Assembly (NCBI GenBank): GCA_963835465.1
Contig: CAWIFR010000001.1
Coordinates: forward strand, 483,171-547,170
From: Bog-756 sp963835465
Lineage (GTDB): Bacteria > Actinomycetota > Acidimicrobiia > Acidimicrobiales > RAAP-2
Direction: 5' to 3'
Length of the DNA: 64,000 nt
Made by a program: the position numbers and the translations under genes. The notes below the pieces were generated by a model. The model saw only the letters and a list, made by a program, of their open reading frames with translations, was not told the origin of the DNA and did not search any database. This document shows, piece after piece, positions 47,339-55,927 of this stretch; position 1 is the first letter of the stretch; each line of letters begins with the position of its first letter.

Positions 47339-48631
47339 TTACTTGAGGAAGCCCTCGTAGTTCCGCATCATGAGCTGGCTGTCGATCTGCTTCATAGTCT
47401 CGAGTGCCACGCCCACCGCGATGAGCAGTGTCGTCCCGTAGAACGGATAGCTGGTGATGTTCCACGCCGCCATGAGGAGCGACGGCGTCACCGCCACCGC
47501 GCCGAGAAAGAGGGCCCCGGGCCAGGTGATCCGGTTGAGGATGTGGGCCAGGTACCGCTCCGTCGGATGGCCGGGGCGGATACCGGGGATGTAGCCGCCC
47601 TGCTTCCGGATGATGTCCGCCTGCTGGTGGGGGTCGAAGGCCACGTACACGTAGAAGAACGTGAACAGGAGGATGAAGATGAAGTAGGTGAGGATGTAGA
47701 ACACGCTCGTCGGCGTGACGTTGTGGTTGACCCAGCTGCGGAAGGCCGCCGAGGGGATGATGTTCGACAGCAGCACCGGGATGTAGAGCACCGAGCTGGC
47801 GAAGATGATCGGGATGACCCCGGCCTGGTTGACCTTCAGCGGGATGTAGGTGTTGGACCCGCCGTACATCTTGCGGCCCACCACCCGTTTGGCGAAGGTC
47901 ACCGGGATCCGCCGCTGGCCCTGGTCGACGAAGACGATGAGCACCAGCAGGGCCAGGGACACCAGCAGGATCACGGTGAACTTGACCCTGCCGCCCTCCT
48001 GGAGCACCGTGTTCAGCCCCGAGGGGATGCCGGCCACCACGTTGGCGAAGATCAGGATGGACATGCCCTGGCCGATGCCGCGCTGGGTGATCAGCTCGGC
48101 CAGCCACATCACGAAGGCGGTACCGGCGGTCAGGGTCAGCACGATGAACCCGGCCCGCCAGACGGAGTAGTTGAGGATCAGGTCGACGTTTTGGGTGGTG
48201 CCGAACAGGCCGCCCCCGCCCTTGTGGAACAGGTAGACCAGGCCGGTGGACTGCATGAGGGCCAGGGCCACCGTGAGGTAGCGGGTGGTCTGGGTCAGCT
48301 TCTTCTGCCCGACCGCCCCCTGGTCCCGCCACTGCTCGAGCTTCGGGATCACCGTGGCCAGCAGCTGGATGATGATGCTGGAGGTGATGTAGGGCATGAT
48401 CCCGAGGCCGAACACGGCCATGCGGGTGAGCGCCCCGCCCGAGAACAGGTTGAGGAAGCCCAGCACCCCCGAGGACTTCGAGGCCGCGGTGAGCTGGGCC
48501 ACCTTGGAGAAGTTGACGAACGGTACCGGGACGTTGGCCCCGAACTGGTACAGGGCGATGATGGTCAGCGTGAAGAGGACCTTCTTGCGAAGGTCGGGAA
48601 TCCGGAAGATGTTGGCCAGACTGGAGAGCAT
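47339..48631 (-). CDS. secY: Protein translocase subunit SecY
   Basis: 430 residues and about ten hydrophobic segments; the central channel of the Sec translocon. FGLGIMPYITSSIIIQLL (plug/TM2 region), GTAFVMWLAELITQRGIGQG and the cytoplasmic loop KQGGYIPGIRPGHPTERYL, the ribosome and SecA contact, are typical. Intact. Confidence 0.98.
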   Translation of the reverse strand: MLSSLANIFRIPDLRKKVLFTLTIIALYQFGANVPVPFVNFSKVAQLTAASKSSGVLGFLNLFSGGALTRMAVFGLGIMPYITSSIIIQLLATVIPKLEQWRDQGAVGQKKLTQTTRYLTVALALMQSTGLVYLFHKGGGGLFGTTQNVDLILNYSVWRAGFIVLTLTAGTAFVMWLAELITQRGIGQGMSILIFANVVAGIPSGLNTVLQEGGRVKFTVILLVSLALLVLIVFVDQGQRRIPVTFAKRVVGRKMYGGSNTYIPLKVNQAGVIPIIFASSVLYIPVLLSNIIPSAAFRSWVNHNVTPTSVFYILTYFIFILLFTFFYVYVAFDPHQQADIIRKQGGYIPGIRPGHPTERYLAHILNRITWPGALFLGAVAVTPSLLMAAWNITSYPFYGTTLLIAVGVALETMKQIDSQLMMRNYEGFLK

Positions 48632-48661
48632 GGGGCTCCTCGACGCCGCGGTGGGCCGATG

Positions 48662-49150
48662 CTACCGGTTGGTGAGGGCGTTGCCCTGTGCCGGCGGCCG
48701 ATCATGGCCGAACGGCAGGGGAACCACGGTGATGGAACCTCCAGCTCCGGTGATGGCGGCCTCAGCCGACTTGGAGAAGGCGTGCGCCTCCACCCGGATG
48801 GCCCGGGTCAGCTCCCCACCGCCGAGGATCTTGACCAGGTCACCCTTGTGGGCCAGGCCCGACTCCACCAGACCGTCGAGGTCGACCGAATCGCCCTCGA
48901 CGGCGGCCAGGGCGCCCACGTTGACCGGGGTGTACTCGATGCGGAACGGGTTCTTGAAGCCGCGCAGCTTCGGAATGCGCTGCATCAACGGCAGCTGGCC
49001 ACCCTCGAAGCCCATGGGGATGGTGTCGCGTGCGCCCTGCCCCTTGGTGCCGCGGCCCGCGGTCTTGCCGCCCTTGCCGGCGATGCCGCGACCCACCCGG
49101 CGTCGGGGACGGGTCGACCCTACTGGAGGTCGGAGCTGATGGACCTTCAT
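48662..49150 (-). CDS. rplO: Ribosomal protein L15
   Basis: 162 residues, uL15. Gly/Arg-rich N-terminus (RRRVGRGIAGKGGKTAGRG) and VNVGALAAVEGDSVDLDGLV match. Typical order rpsE-rpmD-rplO-secY. Confidence 0.97.
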   Translation of the reverse strand: MKVHQLRPPVGSTRPRRRVGRGIAGKGGKTAGRGTKGQGARDTIPMGFEGGQLPLMQRIPKLRGFKNPFRIEYTPVNVGALAAVEGDSVDLDGLVESGLAHKGDLVKILGGGELTRAIRVEAHAFSKSAEAAITGAGGSITVVPLPFGHDRPPAQGNALTNR

Positions 49151-49152
49151 GG

Positions 49153-49377
49153 TCAGCCTTTCTCGTCGTGCTCGGCCGGCGTGACGTCCACCAGGTGGGG
49201 GACGCGAGCCAGCATGCCGCGGATCTCTGGACGGTCGGGCAGCACGTTGGTGCGCCCGATGCCCCGCAGGCCGAGGGCCCGCAGGGTGCCCCGGTGCTTG
49301 GGCTTGGTGCCGATGGCCGACTTGACCTGGGTGACCCGCAGCCAGGAGGTGGCCTGGTCCGACGTGGCGGGACTCAT
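49153..49377 (-). CDS. rpmD: Ribosomal protein L30
   Basis: 74 residues, uL30. WLRVTQVKSAIGTKPKHRGTL and GLRGIGRTNVLPDRPEIRGM are diagnostic. Two bases before rplO. Confidence 0.96.
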   Translation of the reverse strand: MSPATSDQATSWLRVTQVKSAIGTKPKHRGTLRALGLRGIGRTNVLPDRPEIRGMLARVPHLVDVTPAEHDEKG

Positions 49378-49378
49378 C

Positions 49379-49933
49379 TCAGCTCACCTCCGTGAAGATG
49401 TCGTTCTCCCGACGGCGCTCCCGGTAGGCCCGGAGCATGGCCGCCGGGGCCACCTCCTCGGCCGACTTGCCCCGGAGGGCGGCGATCTCGTCAGGGCGCT
49501 TCAGACCCTTCAGGCCGGCGATGGTGGCATGGGCCACGTTGATGCCGTTGGACGAGCCCAAGGACTTGGCCAGGATGTCGCGGATGCCGGCCATCTCCAA
49601 GATGGCCCGGGCCGCGCCTCCGGCGATGACCCCGGTACCGGGGGCGGCGGGCTTCAGCATGACCCGTCCAGCGCCGCTCTCCCCCACGATGGGGTGGGTG
49701 ATGGTGCTGCCGGCGAGGGGCACGTCGAACATGTTCTTGCGGGCCTCTTCGATGCCCTTCTGGACGGCCAGGCCGGCTTCTTTGGCCTTGCCATAGCCCA
49801 GGCCGACCTTGCCGTTGCCGTCCCCCACCACCATGAGGGCGGCGAAGGAGAAGCGACGACCGCCCTTGACCACCTTGGACACCCGGTTGACCCGGATGGT
49901 GCGCTCTTCGAATTGCAGATCGTTGACAGCCAT
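49379..49933 (-). CDS. rpsE: Ribosomal protein S5
   Basis: 184 residues, uS5. Start ATG 49933 (MAVNDLQFEERTIRVNRVSK); double-stranded-RNA-binding N-domain (VVKGGRRFSFAALMVVGD) and C-domain with KSLGSSNGINVAHATIAGL present. No change seen in the loop tied to spectinomycin binding. Confidence 0.97.
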   Translation of the reverse strand: MAVNDLQFEERTIRVNRVSKVVKGGRRFSFAALMVVGDGNGKVGLGYGKAKEAGLAVQKGIEEARKNMFDVPLAGSTITHPIVGESGAGRVMLKPAAPGTGVIAGGAARAILEMAGIRDILAKSLGSSNGINVAHATIAGLKGLKRPDEIAALRGKSAEEVAPAAMLRAYRERRRENDIFTEVS

Positions 49934-49937
49934 GGTC

Positions 49938-50300
49938 CTAGAACTCCAGTCCTTCGGCACGGGCGGCGTCGGCCAGGGCGGCCACCCGCCCGTGATAGGC
50001 GAAACCGCCACGGTCGAAGACCACGGTGGTGATACCGGCCGACTTGGCCCGTGAGGCGACCAGCTTGCCCACCGTGCCGGCCGCGTCGATGTTGCCCCCG
50101 GGGGTGCCCCGGAGGTCGCCCTCGATGGAGGACGCGGCGGCCAGGGTGCGACCGGCGTCGTCGTCGATGAGCTGGGCCGAGATGTGCTTGTTGGAACGAA
50201 ACACGGCCAGGCGCGGCCGCTCGGCCGAACCGTGCACCTTGCGCCGCACGCGGTTGTGGCGTCGGCGACGCAGTTCCAGCTTGTGATCGGTGCGGGCCAT
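49938..50300 (-). CDS. rplR: Ribosomal protein L18
   Basis: 120 residues, uL18, 5S-rRNA binder. RRRRHNRVRRKVHGSAERPR and the FDRGGFAYHGRVAALADAAR ending match. Start shares a base with the rplF stop. Confidence 0.97.
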   Translation of the reverse strand: MARTDHKLELRRRRHNRVRRKVHGSAERPRLAVFRSNKHISAQLIDDDAGRTLAAASSIEGDLRGTPGGNIDAAGTVGKLVASRAKSAGITTVVFDRGGFAYHGRVAALADAARAEGLEF

Positions 50301-50842
50301 TACTTGGCTGCCTTTCCGGCCTTGCGCACGACCCGCTCACCCAGGTAGCGCACACCCTTGCCCTTGTAGGGCTCGGGCTTGCGCAGCTTGCGGATGTCGG
50401 CGGCTACTTGGCCGACCTTTTCCTTGTCGATTCCCTTGACGATGATCCGGGTGGCGGAGGGCACCTCGAAGGTGACCCCGTCGGGGGCGCTCACGTTGAC
50501 CGGGTGGGAGAAGCCCAGGGCCAACTCGAGGGCCGACGGCCCCTTGGGAATGGCCCGGTAGCCCACACCCACGATCTCCAACTCCTTGGAGAACCCGTCG
50601 GTCACGCCGGCCACCATGTTGGCCACCAGCGAACGGGTCAGCCCGTGGAGGGCGCGGTTCTGACGCTGGTCGTCGGGTCGCTCGACGACCAGCACGTCAC
50701 CGTCCTGGCGGATGGTGATGGCTACGGGGACCGACCGGGCCAACTCGCCCTGCGGTCCCTTCACGGTCACCGTGTTGTCACTACCCACGGCCACCGACAC
50801 CCCGGAGGGGACGGGGATCGGGGAGCGTCCGATGCGCGACAT
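50300..50842 (-). CDS. rplF: Ribosomal protein L6
   Basis: 180 residues, uL6. Two repeats of the L6 fold: MSRIGRSPIPVPSGV at the start and RKPEPYKGKGVRYLGERVVR at the end, the classical signature. Confidence 0.97.
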   Translation of the reverse strand: MSRIGRSPIPVPSGVSVAVGSDNTVTVKGPQGELARSVPVAITIRQDGDVLVVERPDDQRQNRALHGLTRSLVANMVAGVTDGFSKELEIVGVGYRAIPKGPSALELALGFSHPVNVSAPDGVTFEVPSATRIIVKGIDKEKVGQVAADIRKLRKPEPYKGKGVRYLGERVVRKAGKAAK

Positions 50843-50881
50843 CAGCGGGCACCTCCAGTGGTCGGGGCGGCGGCGGTGCGG

Positions 50882-51286
50882 CTACCAGACATAGCAGAGC
50901 ACCTCGCCGCCCATGCGGCGCTTCCTCGCCTCGCGGTCGGTCATCAGGCCCTTGGACGTGGACACCACGGCTACCCCGAGGCCTCCGAGGACGCGGGGCA
51001 TCTTGTCGGCCCGAGCGTAGATCCGGAGGCCGGGCTTGGACACCCGCTTGATCCCGGAGATGGTGCGCTCGCGGTCGGGCGAGTACTTCATGGTGATCTC
51101 GAGGGTCTTGCCGGGCTTACCCGGATCCTCGTTCACCTGGTAGCCCACGATGTAGCCCTCGCTCACCAGAATCTGGGCCAGCGACTCCTTCAGCTTCGAA
51201 CCCGGCATCTTCACCGTGTCGAAGTGGGCGGTGTTGGCGTTCCGGATGCGGGTCAGCATGTCGGCAATCGGATCGGTCATCGTCAT
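50882..51286 (-). CDS. rpsH: Ribosomal protein S8
   Basis: 134 residues, uS8. MTDPIADMLTRIRNAN start (ATG 51286 or 51280) and STSKGLMTDREARKRRMGGE ending. S8 is the usual translational repressor of the spc operon. Confidence 0.97.
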   Translation of the reverse strand: MTMTDPIADMLTRIRNANTAHFDTVKMPGSKLKESLAQILVSEGYIVGYQVNEDPGKPGKTLEITMKYSPDRERTISGIKRVSKPGLRIYARADKMPRVLGGLGVAVVSTSKGLMTDREARKRRMGGEVLCYVW

Positions 51287-51302
51287 TCTTCGTCGCCTCC
51301 TC

Positions 51303-51488
51303 TCACCAACTGGCCTTCGTCACGCCGGGAATCTCACCGGCGTGCACCATCACCCGCAGACAGATCCGGCACAGGCCGAACTTGCGGTACACCGACTTGG
51401 GCCGGCCGCACCGGCGACAACGGGTGTACCCGCGCACCTTGAACTTGGGGGTGCGCTGCTGCTTTTCAATCAATGCCTTCTTCGCCAT
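51303..51488 (-). CDS. rpsN: Ribosomal protein S14, zinc-binding type Z
   Basis: 61 residues. Four cysteines (CRRC and CRIC) mark the zinc form; RGYTRCRRCGRPKSVYRKFG is diagnostic. With S4 and L36 it shows the zinc-replete set of ribosomal proteins. Confidence 0.97.
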   Translation of the reverse strand: MAKKALIEKQQRTPKFKVRGYTRCRRCGRPKSVYRKFGLCRICLRVMVHAGEIPGVTKASW

Positions 51489-51492
51489 GGGG

Positions 51493-52065
51493 TTACTGGT
51501 TCTCCTGTCGGAACGGGAAGCCGAACGCGGCCAGCAGTGCCCGGCCCTCGTCGTCGGTACGTGCGGTGGTGGCGATGGTGATGTCCATGCCCCTGGTCGT
51601 GTCGATGCGGTCGTAGTCGATCTCGGGGAAGATCAGCTGCTCGGTGACCCCGAAGGTGTAGTTCCCGTGGCCGTCGAACGACCGGGGGGAAAGACCCCGG
51701 AAGTCACGGATGCGGGGGATGGCCATGGCCAGCAACCGGTCGAGGAACTCCCAGGCCCGGTCACCCCGCAGCGTGACCTTGGCCCCGATCTCCTGGCCCT
51801 CCCGCAGCTTGAAGGAGGCGATGGACTTCTTGGCCCTGGTCACCACCGGCTTCTGGCCGGCGATGATCTCGAGGTCGCGCATCGCCCCCTCGATGAGGGA
51901 CTTCTGCTGGGTGGCCCGGCCGACGCCCATGTTGATGACGATCTTGGACAGCCGGGGGACCTCCATGATGTTGCCGAGTCCCAGGGACTCCTTGAGTTCG
52001 GCCCGCACCTGGCTGTCGTACCGCTGCTTCAGCCGGGGACGGACGGTGGTGTCGGCGACCGCCAT
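51493..52065 (-). CDS. rplE: Ribosomal protein L5
   Basis: 190 residues, uL5, 5S-rRNA and P-site tRNA contact. VPRLSKIVINMGVGRATQQK and RDFRGLSPRSFDGHGNYTFG match. GTMGMDIT-like end region intact. Confidence 0.97.
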   Translation of the reverse strand: MAVADTTVRPRLKQRYDSQVRAELKESLGLGNIMEVPRLSKIVINMGVGRATQQKSLIEGAMRDLEIIAGQKPVVTRAKKSIASFKLREGQEIGAKVTLRGDRAWEFLDRLLAMAIPRIRDFRGLSPRSFDGHGNYTFGVTEQLIFPEIDYDRIDTTRGMDITIATTARTDDEGRALLAAFGFPFRQENQ

Positions 52066-52370
52066 CAGAGGTCACCTCCACACTTCTTGCAGAACCGGAC
52101 CTTGCGGCCCTGCTCGTCGAGGTGCATGCCGATCCGGGTGGGCCCGCAGGTGCCACAGACGATGGCCACCGACGAGACCGAGACGGGCATGAACTTGTCG
52201 ATCACGCCACCCTGCATGGTGGCGCGGGTGGGCTTGGCGTGACGCTTGGCCACGTGCACGCCCTCCACGATGACCCGGCCCTCGGCCGGCAGGGCGCGGA
52301 CCACGCTGGCCTGCTTGCCCTTGTCCTTGCCCGAGAGCACTTGGACCTTGTCGCCTTTGCGAATTCTCAT
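52065..52370 (-). CDS. rplX: Ribosomal protein L24
   Basis: 101 residues, uL24. KOW motif near the start (KGDKVQVLSGKDKGKQASVV). The C-terminal half has two CxxC pairs (CGTC, CKKC) forming a small zinc ribbon, a variant common in several phyla. Confidence 0.96.
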   Translation of the reverse strand: MRIRKGDKVQVLSGKDKGKQASVVRALPAEGRVIVEGVHVAKRHAKPTRATMQGGVIDKFMPVSVSSVAIVCGTCGPTRIGMHLDEQGRKVRFCKKCGGDL

Positions 52371-52739
52371 CTAGAGCACCTCCGGTGCCAGGGAGACGAT
52401 GCGCATGAAGCGCTTGTCCCGAAGTTCACGTCCCACGGGGCCGAAGATGCGGGTCCCCCGGGGCTGCTGCTGGTCGTTGATGAGCACTGCAGCGTTCTCG
52501 TCGAAGCGGATGTAGCTGCCGTCGGGACGGCGCTTCTCCTTCTTGGTGCGGACGACCACGCACTTCACGACATCGCCCTTCTTGACGGCGGCGCCCGGGA
52601 TGGCGTCCTTCACCGTGGCCACGAAGACATCGCCGATGGAGGCGTACCTGCGTCGGGAACCGCCCAGCACCTTGATGCAGAGCACCTCTTTGGCACCGGA
52701 GTTGTCGGCCACCCGGAGTCGGGATTCCTGTTGGATCAT
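52371..52739 (-). CDS. rplN: Ribosomal protein L14
   Basis: 122 residues, uL14. MIQQESRLRVADNSGAKEVL and GSYIRFDENAAVLINDQ are diagnostic. Overlaps the rpsQ stop by 4 bases (ATGA). Confidence 0.98.
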   Translation of the reverse strand: MIQQESRLRVADNSGAKEVLCIKVLGGSRRRYASIGDVFVATVKDAIPGAAVKKGDVVKCVVVRTKKEKRRPDGSYIRFDENAAVLINDQQQPRGTRIFGPVGRELRDKRFMRIVSLAPEVL

Positions 52740-53020
52740 CGGGCACGCTCCAGGACCTCGGAGAGCCGCCAGCGCTTGAGCTTCGACAGGGGTCGGGTCT
52801 CCACGACCCGCACCCGGTCCCCCACCTTGGCCGAGTTGTCGGCGTCGTGGGCGTAGAGGCGCTTGGTGCGCTGCACGGTCTTGCCGTACCTCGGGTGACG
52901 CACCCGCTCGATGACCGCCACCACCACGGTGGCGTCCATGGCGTCGGACACCACCAGGCCCTCGCGCACCTTGCGGGCATTGGCCCGTCCGGACTCCGGG
53001 GCGGTCTGCTCGTCAGCCAT
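52736..53020 (-). CDS. rpsQ: Ribosomal protein S17
   Basis: 94 residues, uS17. KVREGLVVSDAMDATVVVAV and GDRVRVVETRPLSKLKRWRL are conserved. Short acidic N-terminal extension. Start overlaps the rpmC stop. Confidence 0.97.
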   Translation of the reverse strand: MADEQTAPESGRANARKVREGLVVSDAMDATVVVAVIERVRHPRYGKTVQRTKRLYAHDADNSAKVGDRVRVVETRPLSKLKRWRLSEVLERAR

Positions 53021-53502
53021 CAGCTCTTCTCCTCTGCGTCTGCATCGTCCTCGACGACGGCGTCGGCGTCGGGAAGGGCCATCCCGTCGTCGTCAGCCAC
53101 CTCGTCGGCCAGCTCGTCCTCGTCGACGTCGCCGTGGGCGCCCTCGCCGTGGTCGTGCCCTTCGTGCTCCTGCTCGGCTGCCTCGGCCTTGGCCTTGGCC
53201 CGGCGCTCGGAGGCGGTGGTCTTGTCCCGCCCCAGCGCCTCGTCCTCGGTGCGCCGGCGGGCGGCCGCCCGGTGGCCGGGGAGGTCGTCGAAGGCCAGGC
53301 CCTCGGCCTCACCGATCTCCCGGATGCGCAGCTCGGTCATCATGCGGGCCACGTCCTTGCGCACGTGGTTGATGCGCGAGAAGTTGTCCAGCTGGCCGGT
53401 GGCCAGTTGGAACCGCAGGTTGAACAGCTCGCGGCGCGTCTCGGAGAGCTGGCGCTCCAGCTCGTCGGTGTCGTACTCGGAGATCTCCGCAGCGGTGGCC
53501 AT
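53020..53502 (-). CDS. rpmC: Ribosomal protein L29 with long acidic C-terminal tail
   Basis: 160 residues, while uL29 is normally 60-80. Residues 1-68 are the L29 coiled hairpin (DELERQLSETRRELFNLRFQ, FSRINHVRKDVARMMTELR). The remaining 90 residues are basic at first, then a low-complexity acidic stretch with histidines (EHEGHDHGEGAHGDVDEDE). The frame is open and uniform in composition, so this is not an obvious indel effect. Start ATG 53502 overlaps the rplP stop (TGATG). L29 lies at the exit tunnel next to the docking site for trigger factor and SRP. Confidence 0.95.
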   Translation of the reverse strand: MATAAEISEYDTDELERQLSETRRELFNLRFQLATGQLDNFSRINHVRKDVARMMTELRIREIGEAEGLAFDDLPGHRAAARRRTEDEALGRDKTTASERRAKAKAEAAEQEHEGHDHGEGAHGDVDEDELADEVADDDGMALPDADAVVEDDADAEEKS

Positions 53503-53939
53503 CAGACCTGCACCTCCGGGGTCCCATGGGTTCCAGGACGGATCACGAAGCGGGCCTTGAAGGGCAGCTTCTGGATGGCCCGGTCCATGGCCTCCCGGGC
53601 CAGTTCCGGCTCCACTCCGGCCAACTCGAACAGGATGCGGCCCGGCTTGACCACAGCCACCCAGTGCTCCGGGTTGCCCTTGCCCGAGCCCATGCGGGTC
53701 TCGGCCGGCTTCTGGGTCACGGGCCGGTCCGGGAAGACCCGGATCCACACCTTGCCGCCGCGCTTCACGTGGCGGGTCATGGCGATACGGGCGGCTTCGA
53801 TCTGACGTGCCGTCAACCAGGCCGGCTCCAGCGCCTGGATGCCGAAGTCGCCGAAGGTGACGTCGCTGCCGCCCTTGGCCTTGCCGCCCATCCGGCCGCG
53901 CTGCTGCTTGCGGTACTTGACCTTGCGGGGCATCAACAT
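53502..53939 (-). CDS. rplP: Ribosomal protein L16
   Basis: 145 residues, uL16. MLMPRKVKYRKQQRGRMGGK start and KPAETRMGSGKGNPEHWVAV are typical. ATG 53939 lies just before the rpsC stop. Confidence 0.98.
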   Translation of the reverse strand: MLMPRKVKYRKQQRGRMGGKAKGGSDVTFGDFGIQALEPAWLTARQIEAARIAMTRHVKRGGKVWIRVFPDRPVTQKPAETRMGSGKGNPEHWVAVVKPGRILFELAGVEPELAREAMDRAIQKLPFKARFVIRPGTHGTPEVQV

Positions 53940-53940
53940 G

Positions 53941-54909
53941 TCAGTCCACCTCCTTACGGAAGTGCGGGGTCTCGTGGTGCTCGCGGGTGCGGCGCTCGAT
54001 CTCCTCGTCCTCGGTGAGGATGCGCTCGAGCTCGTCGGGGACGGCGGGGGGGGCGGCGATGTCGGCCGCCGAACGGTCCACCAGACCCTCGGGGATCTCG
54101 GTCTCACCGGCCGAGTCGCCCTCGACCGTCACCACGCTGCCCGGTGCGCCCTGCTCGGCCCGACGACGTCCGCCACCGGCGGTGATCAGGCGACGGGGGG
54201 CGTCGCCGCCCTGGCCCGAGGTCTCCCCCACGGCCATGGCTGCCTCCCGGGTGATCTTGTCCTCGGTGGAGATCTTGTAGGGCAGGATGTCGCCCTTGTA
54301 GATCCACACCTTCACGCCGATCCTGCCGAAGGTGGTCTTGGCCTCGCGGAAGCCGTAGTCGATGTCGGCTCGCAGCGTGTGCAGCGGGACCCGGCCCTCG
54401 CGGTAGGACTCCTTGCGGGACATCTCCGAACCGCCCAGGCGACCCGAGCACTGCACCCGGACGCCGAGGGCACCGGCCTTCTGCACCGTCTGGATGGAGC
54501 GCTTCATCGCCCGGCGGAAGGCCACCCGGCGGGCCAGCTGGTCGCAGATCCCTTGGGCGATCAACGCCGCATCCAGCTCGGGCTGCTTGATCTCTTGGAT
54601 GTTGAGCTGGATCCGGTTGTTCAGCCCGGTGATCTCCTCGATCTTCTTCTTCAGCCGGTCGGCCTCCGCCCCGCGCCGACCGATGACGATCCCCGGCCGA
54701 GCCGTGTGGATGTCGACCCGCAGGCGGTCCCGGGTCCGCTCGATCTCGATCCGGCTGACCGCGGCCGACTCCAGCTGCGACATCAGGTAGTCACGGATCT
54801 CCCAGTCCTCGATCACGCAGTTCTGGTAGTTGCGCTCCTCGAACCAGCGCGACTTCCAATCGGTGGTGACGCCGAGTCGAAACCCGTACGGGTTTACCTT
54901 CTGGCCCAT
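53941..54909 (-). CDS. rpsC: Ribosomal protein S3 with extended C-terminus
   Basis: 322 residues versus about 210-275 in most bacteria. KH domain (GIVIGRRGAEADRLKKKIEE) and C-domain (ADIDYGFREAKTTFGRIGVK) normal. From about residue 220 the chain is an unconserved tail, basic-Gly then acidic (LERILTEDEEIERRTREHHE). S3 lines the mRNA entry tunnel. Confidence 0.96.
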   Translation of the reverse strand: MGQKVNPYGFRLGVTTDWKSRWFEERNYQNCVIEDWEIRDYLMSQLESAAVSRIEIERTRDRLRVDIHTARPGIVIGRRGAEADRLKKKIEEITGLNNRIQLNIQEIKQPELDAALIAQGICDQLARRVAFRRAMKRSIQTVQKAGALGVRVQCSGRLGGSEMSRKESYREGRVPLHTLRADIDYGFREAKTTFGRIGVKVWIYKGDILPYKISTEDKITREAAMAVGETSGQGGDAPRRLITAGGGRRRAEQGAPGSVVTVEGDSAGETEIPEGLVDRSAADIAAPPAVPDELERILTEDEEIERRTREHHETPHFRKEVD

Positions 54910-55614
54910 CTACTTGCCCTTCTCTTCGCCGGCATCGCCGTCGGTGTCGTCGTCTTCGGATTCGTCCTGGTCGGAGGGGTCCTCGGCGCTCCCGGCCTCG
55001 GCCTCGTCAACGGTCTCGTCCTCGAAGTCCGACTCCTCCAAGGGGCCGGCCTCGGTCTCGGTGACCAGGTCGTCGGCGTGGGTGGCCTCCTCGTCCCACG
55101 CCTCGGCACCGGTGTCGAGCTCCTCGGCCTCCGAGGCCGTGGTGGACGAGACCGGCGGTGCGGTCGCCTCGGGCTGCTGGCGCCGGCGCGACCCGGCCAC
55201 CCGGCGCGACCGCTGGGAGGTGTTGGCGGCCTGCTTGGCGCGCCGCCGGGCGATCCGGTCGTCGGGGAGACGGCTCACGATGATGGTGATGTGCGAGGTC
55301 CGCTTGCGGATGCGGGTGGCCCGGCCCCGGGCCCGGGGTCGCCACCGCTTCAGCGTGCTGCCCTCGTCGGCGTAGCACGCCGAGACGAACAGCTCCTCGG
55401 GATCCTGACCGTCGTTGTGGACGGCGTTGGCCACGGCCGAGGCCAGGACCTTGCCCACCGTGACGGCAGCCTCGCGGTCGCCCAGGGACAGGATCTCGGC
55501 CGCCCGGTCCACGTCCTGGCCCCGGATCAGGTCCAGCACCTGGCGGACCTTGGAAGCGGACATGCGGCTGTGGCGGAGGACGGCGCGTGTCCCCTCCCGC
55601 TCGTTGGTCTTCAC
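54910..55614 (-). CDS. rplV: Ribosomal protein L22 with acidic C-terminal tail
   Basis: 234 residues; the core family is 110-120. Core: VLRHSRMSASKVRQVLDLIR, ANAVHNDGQDPEELFVSACY and GRATRIRKRTSHITIIV (tunnel hairpin). Then a basic spacer (RRRAKQAANTSQRSRRVAG) and about 75 residues dominated by Glu and Asp (for example EAGPLEESDFEDETVDEAE). GTG 55614 was chosen because the ATG at 55656 lies inside rpsS. L22 reaches the exit-tunnel wall, beside L29 and L4. Confidence 0.95.
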   Translation of the reverse strand: MKTNEREGTRAVLRHSRMSASKVRQVLDLIRGQDVDRAAEILSLGDREAAVTVGKVLASAVANAVHNDGQDPEELFVSACYADEGSTLKRWRPRARGRATRIRKRTSHITIIVSRLPDDRIARRRAKQAANTSQRSRRVAGSRRRQQPEATAPPVSSTTASEAEELDTGAEAWDEEATHADDLVTETEAGPLEESDFEDETVDEAEAGSAEDPSDQDESEDDDTDGDAGEEKGK

Positions 55615-55624
55615 TCCGGGCACC

Positions 55625-55903
55625 TCAGCGCCTCCCCGCCCGCTCTTGGCCGGCATGGAACTTGAACGTCCGGGTGGGGGCGAACTCGCCCAGCTTGTGA
55701 CCCACCATCGACTCGGTCACGTAGACCGGGATGTGCTTGCGGCCGTCGTGGACGGCGATGGTGTGGCCGACCATGTCCGGGATGATCGTGGACCGGCGCG
55801 ACCACGTCTTGATGACCTTCTTGTCCCCGGCCGCGTTGAGGGCGTCCACCTTCTTCAGGAGGTGGTCGTCCACGAACGGACCTTTTTTCAGGCTGCGAGG
55901 CAT
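55625..55903 (-). CDS. rpsS: Ribosomal protein S19
   Basis: 92 residues, uS19. MPRSLKKGPFVDDHLLKKVD and IPVYVTESMVGHKLGEFAPT are diagnostic. Confidence 0.98.
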   Translation of the reverse strand: MPRSLKKGPFVDDHLLKKVDALNAAGDKKVIKTWSRRSTIIPDMVGHTIAVHDGRKHIPVYVTESMVGHKLGEFAPTRTFKFHAGQERAGRR

Positions 55904-55927
55904 AGTCTGACGTTCCCTCTGTCTTCC

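Noticed and set aside
46982..50032. Plus-strand open frame of over 1000 codons opposite adk, secY, rplO, rpmD and rpsE
   Set aside because: It is the antisense shadow of highly conserved ribosomal and sec genes. Its His/Gly/Asp-rich composition is the complement of their codons.
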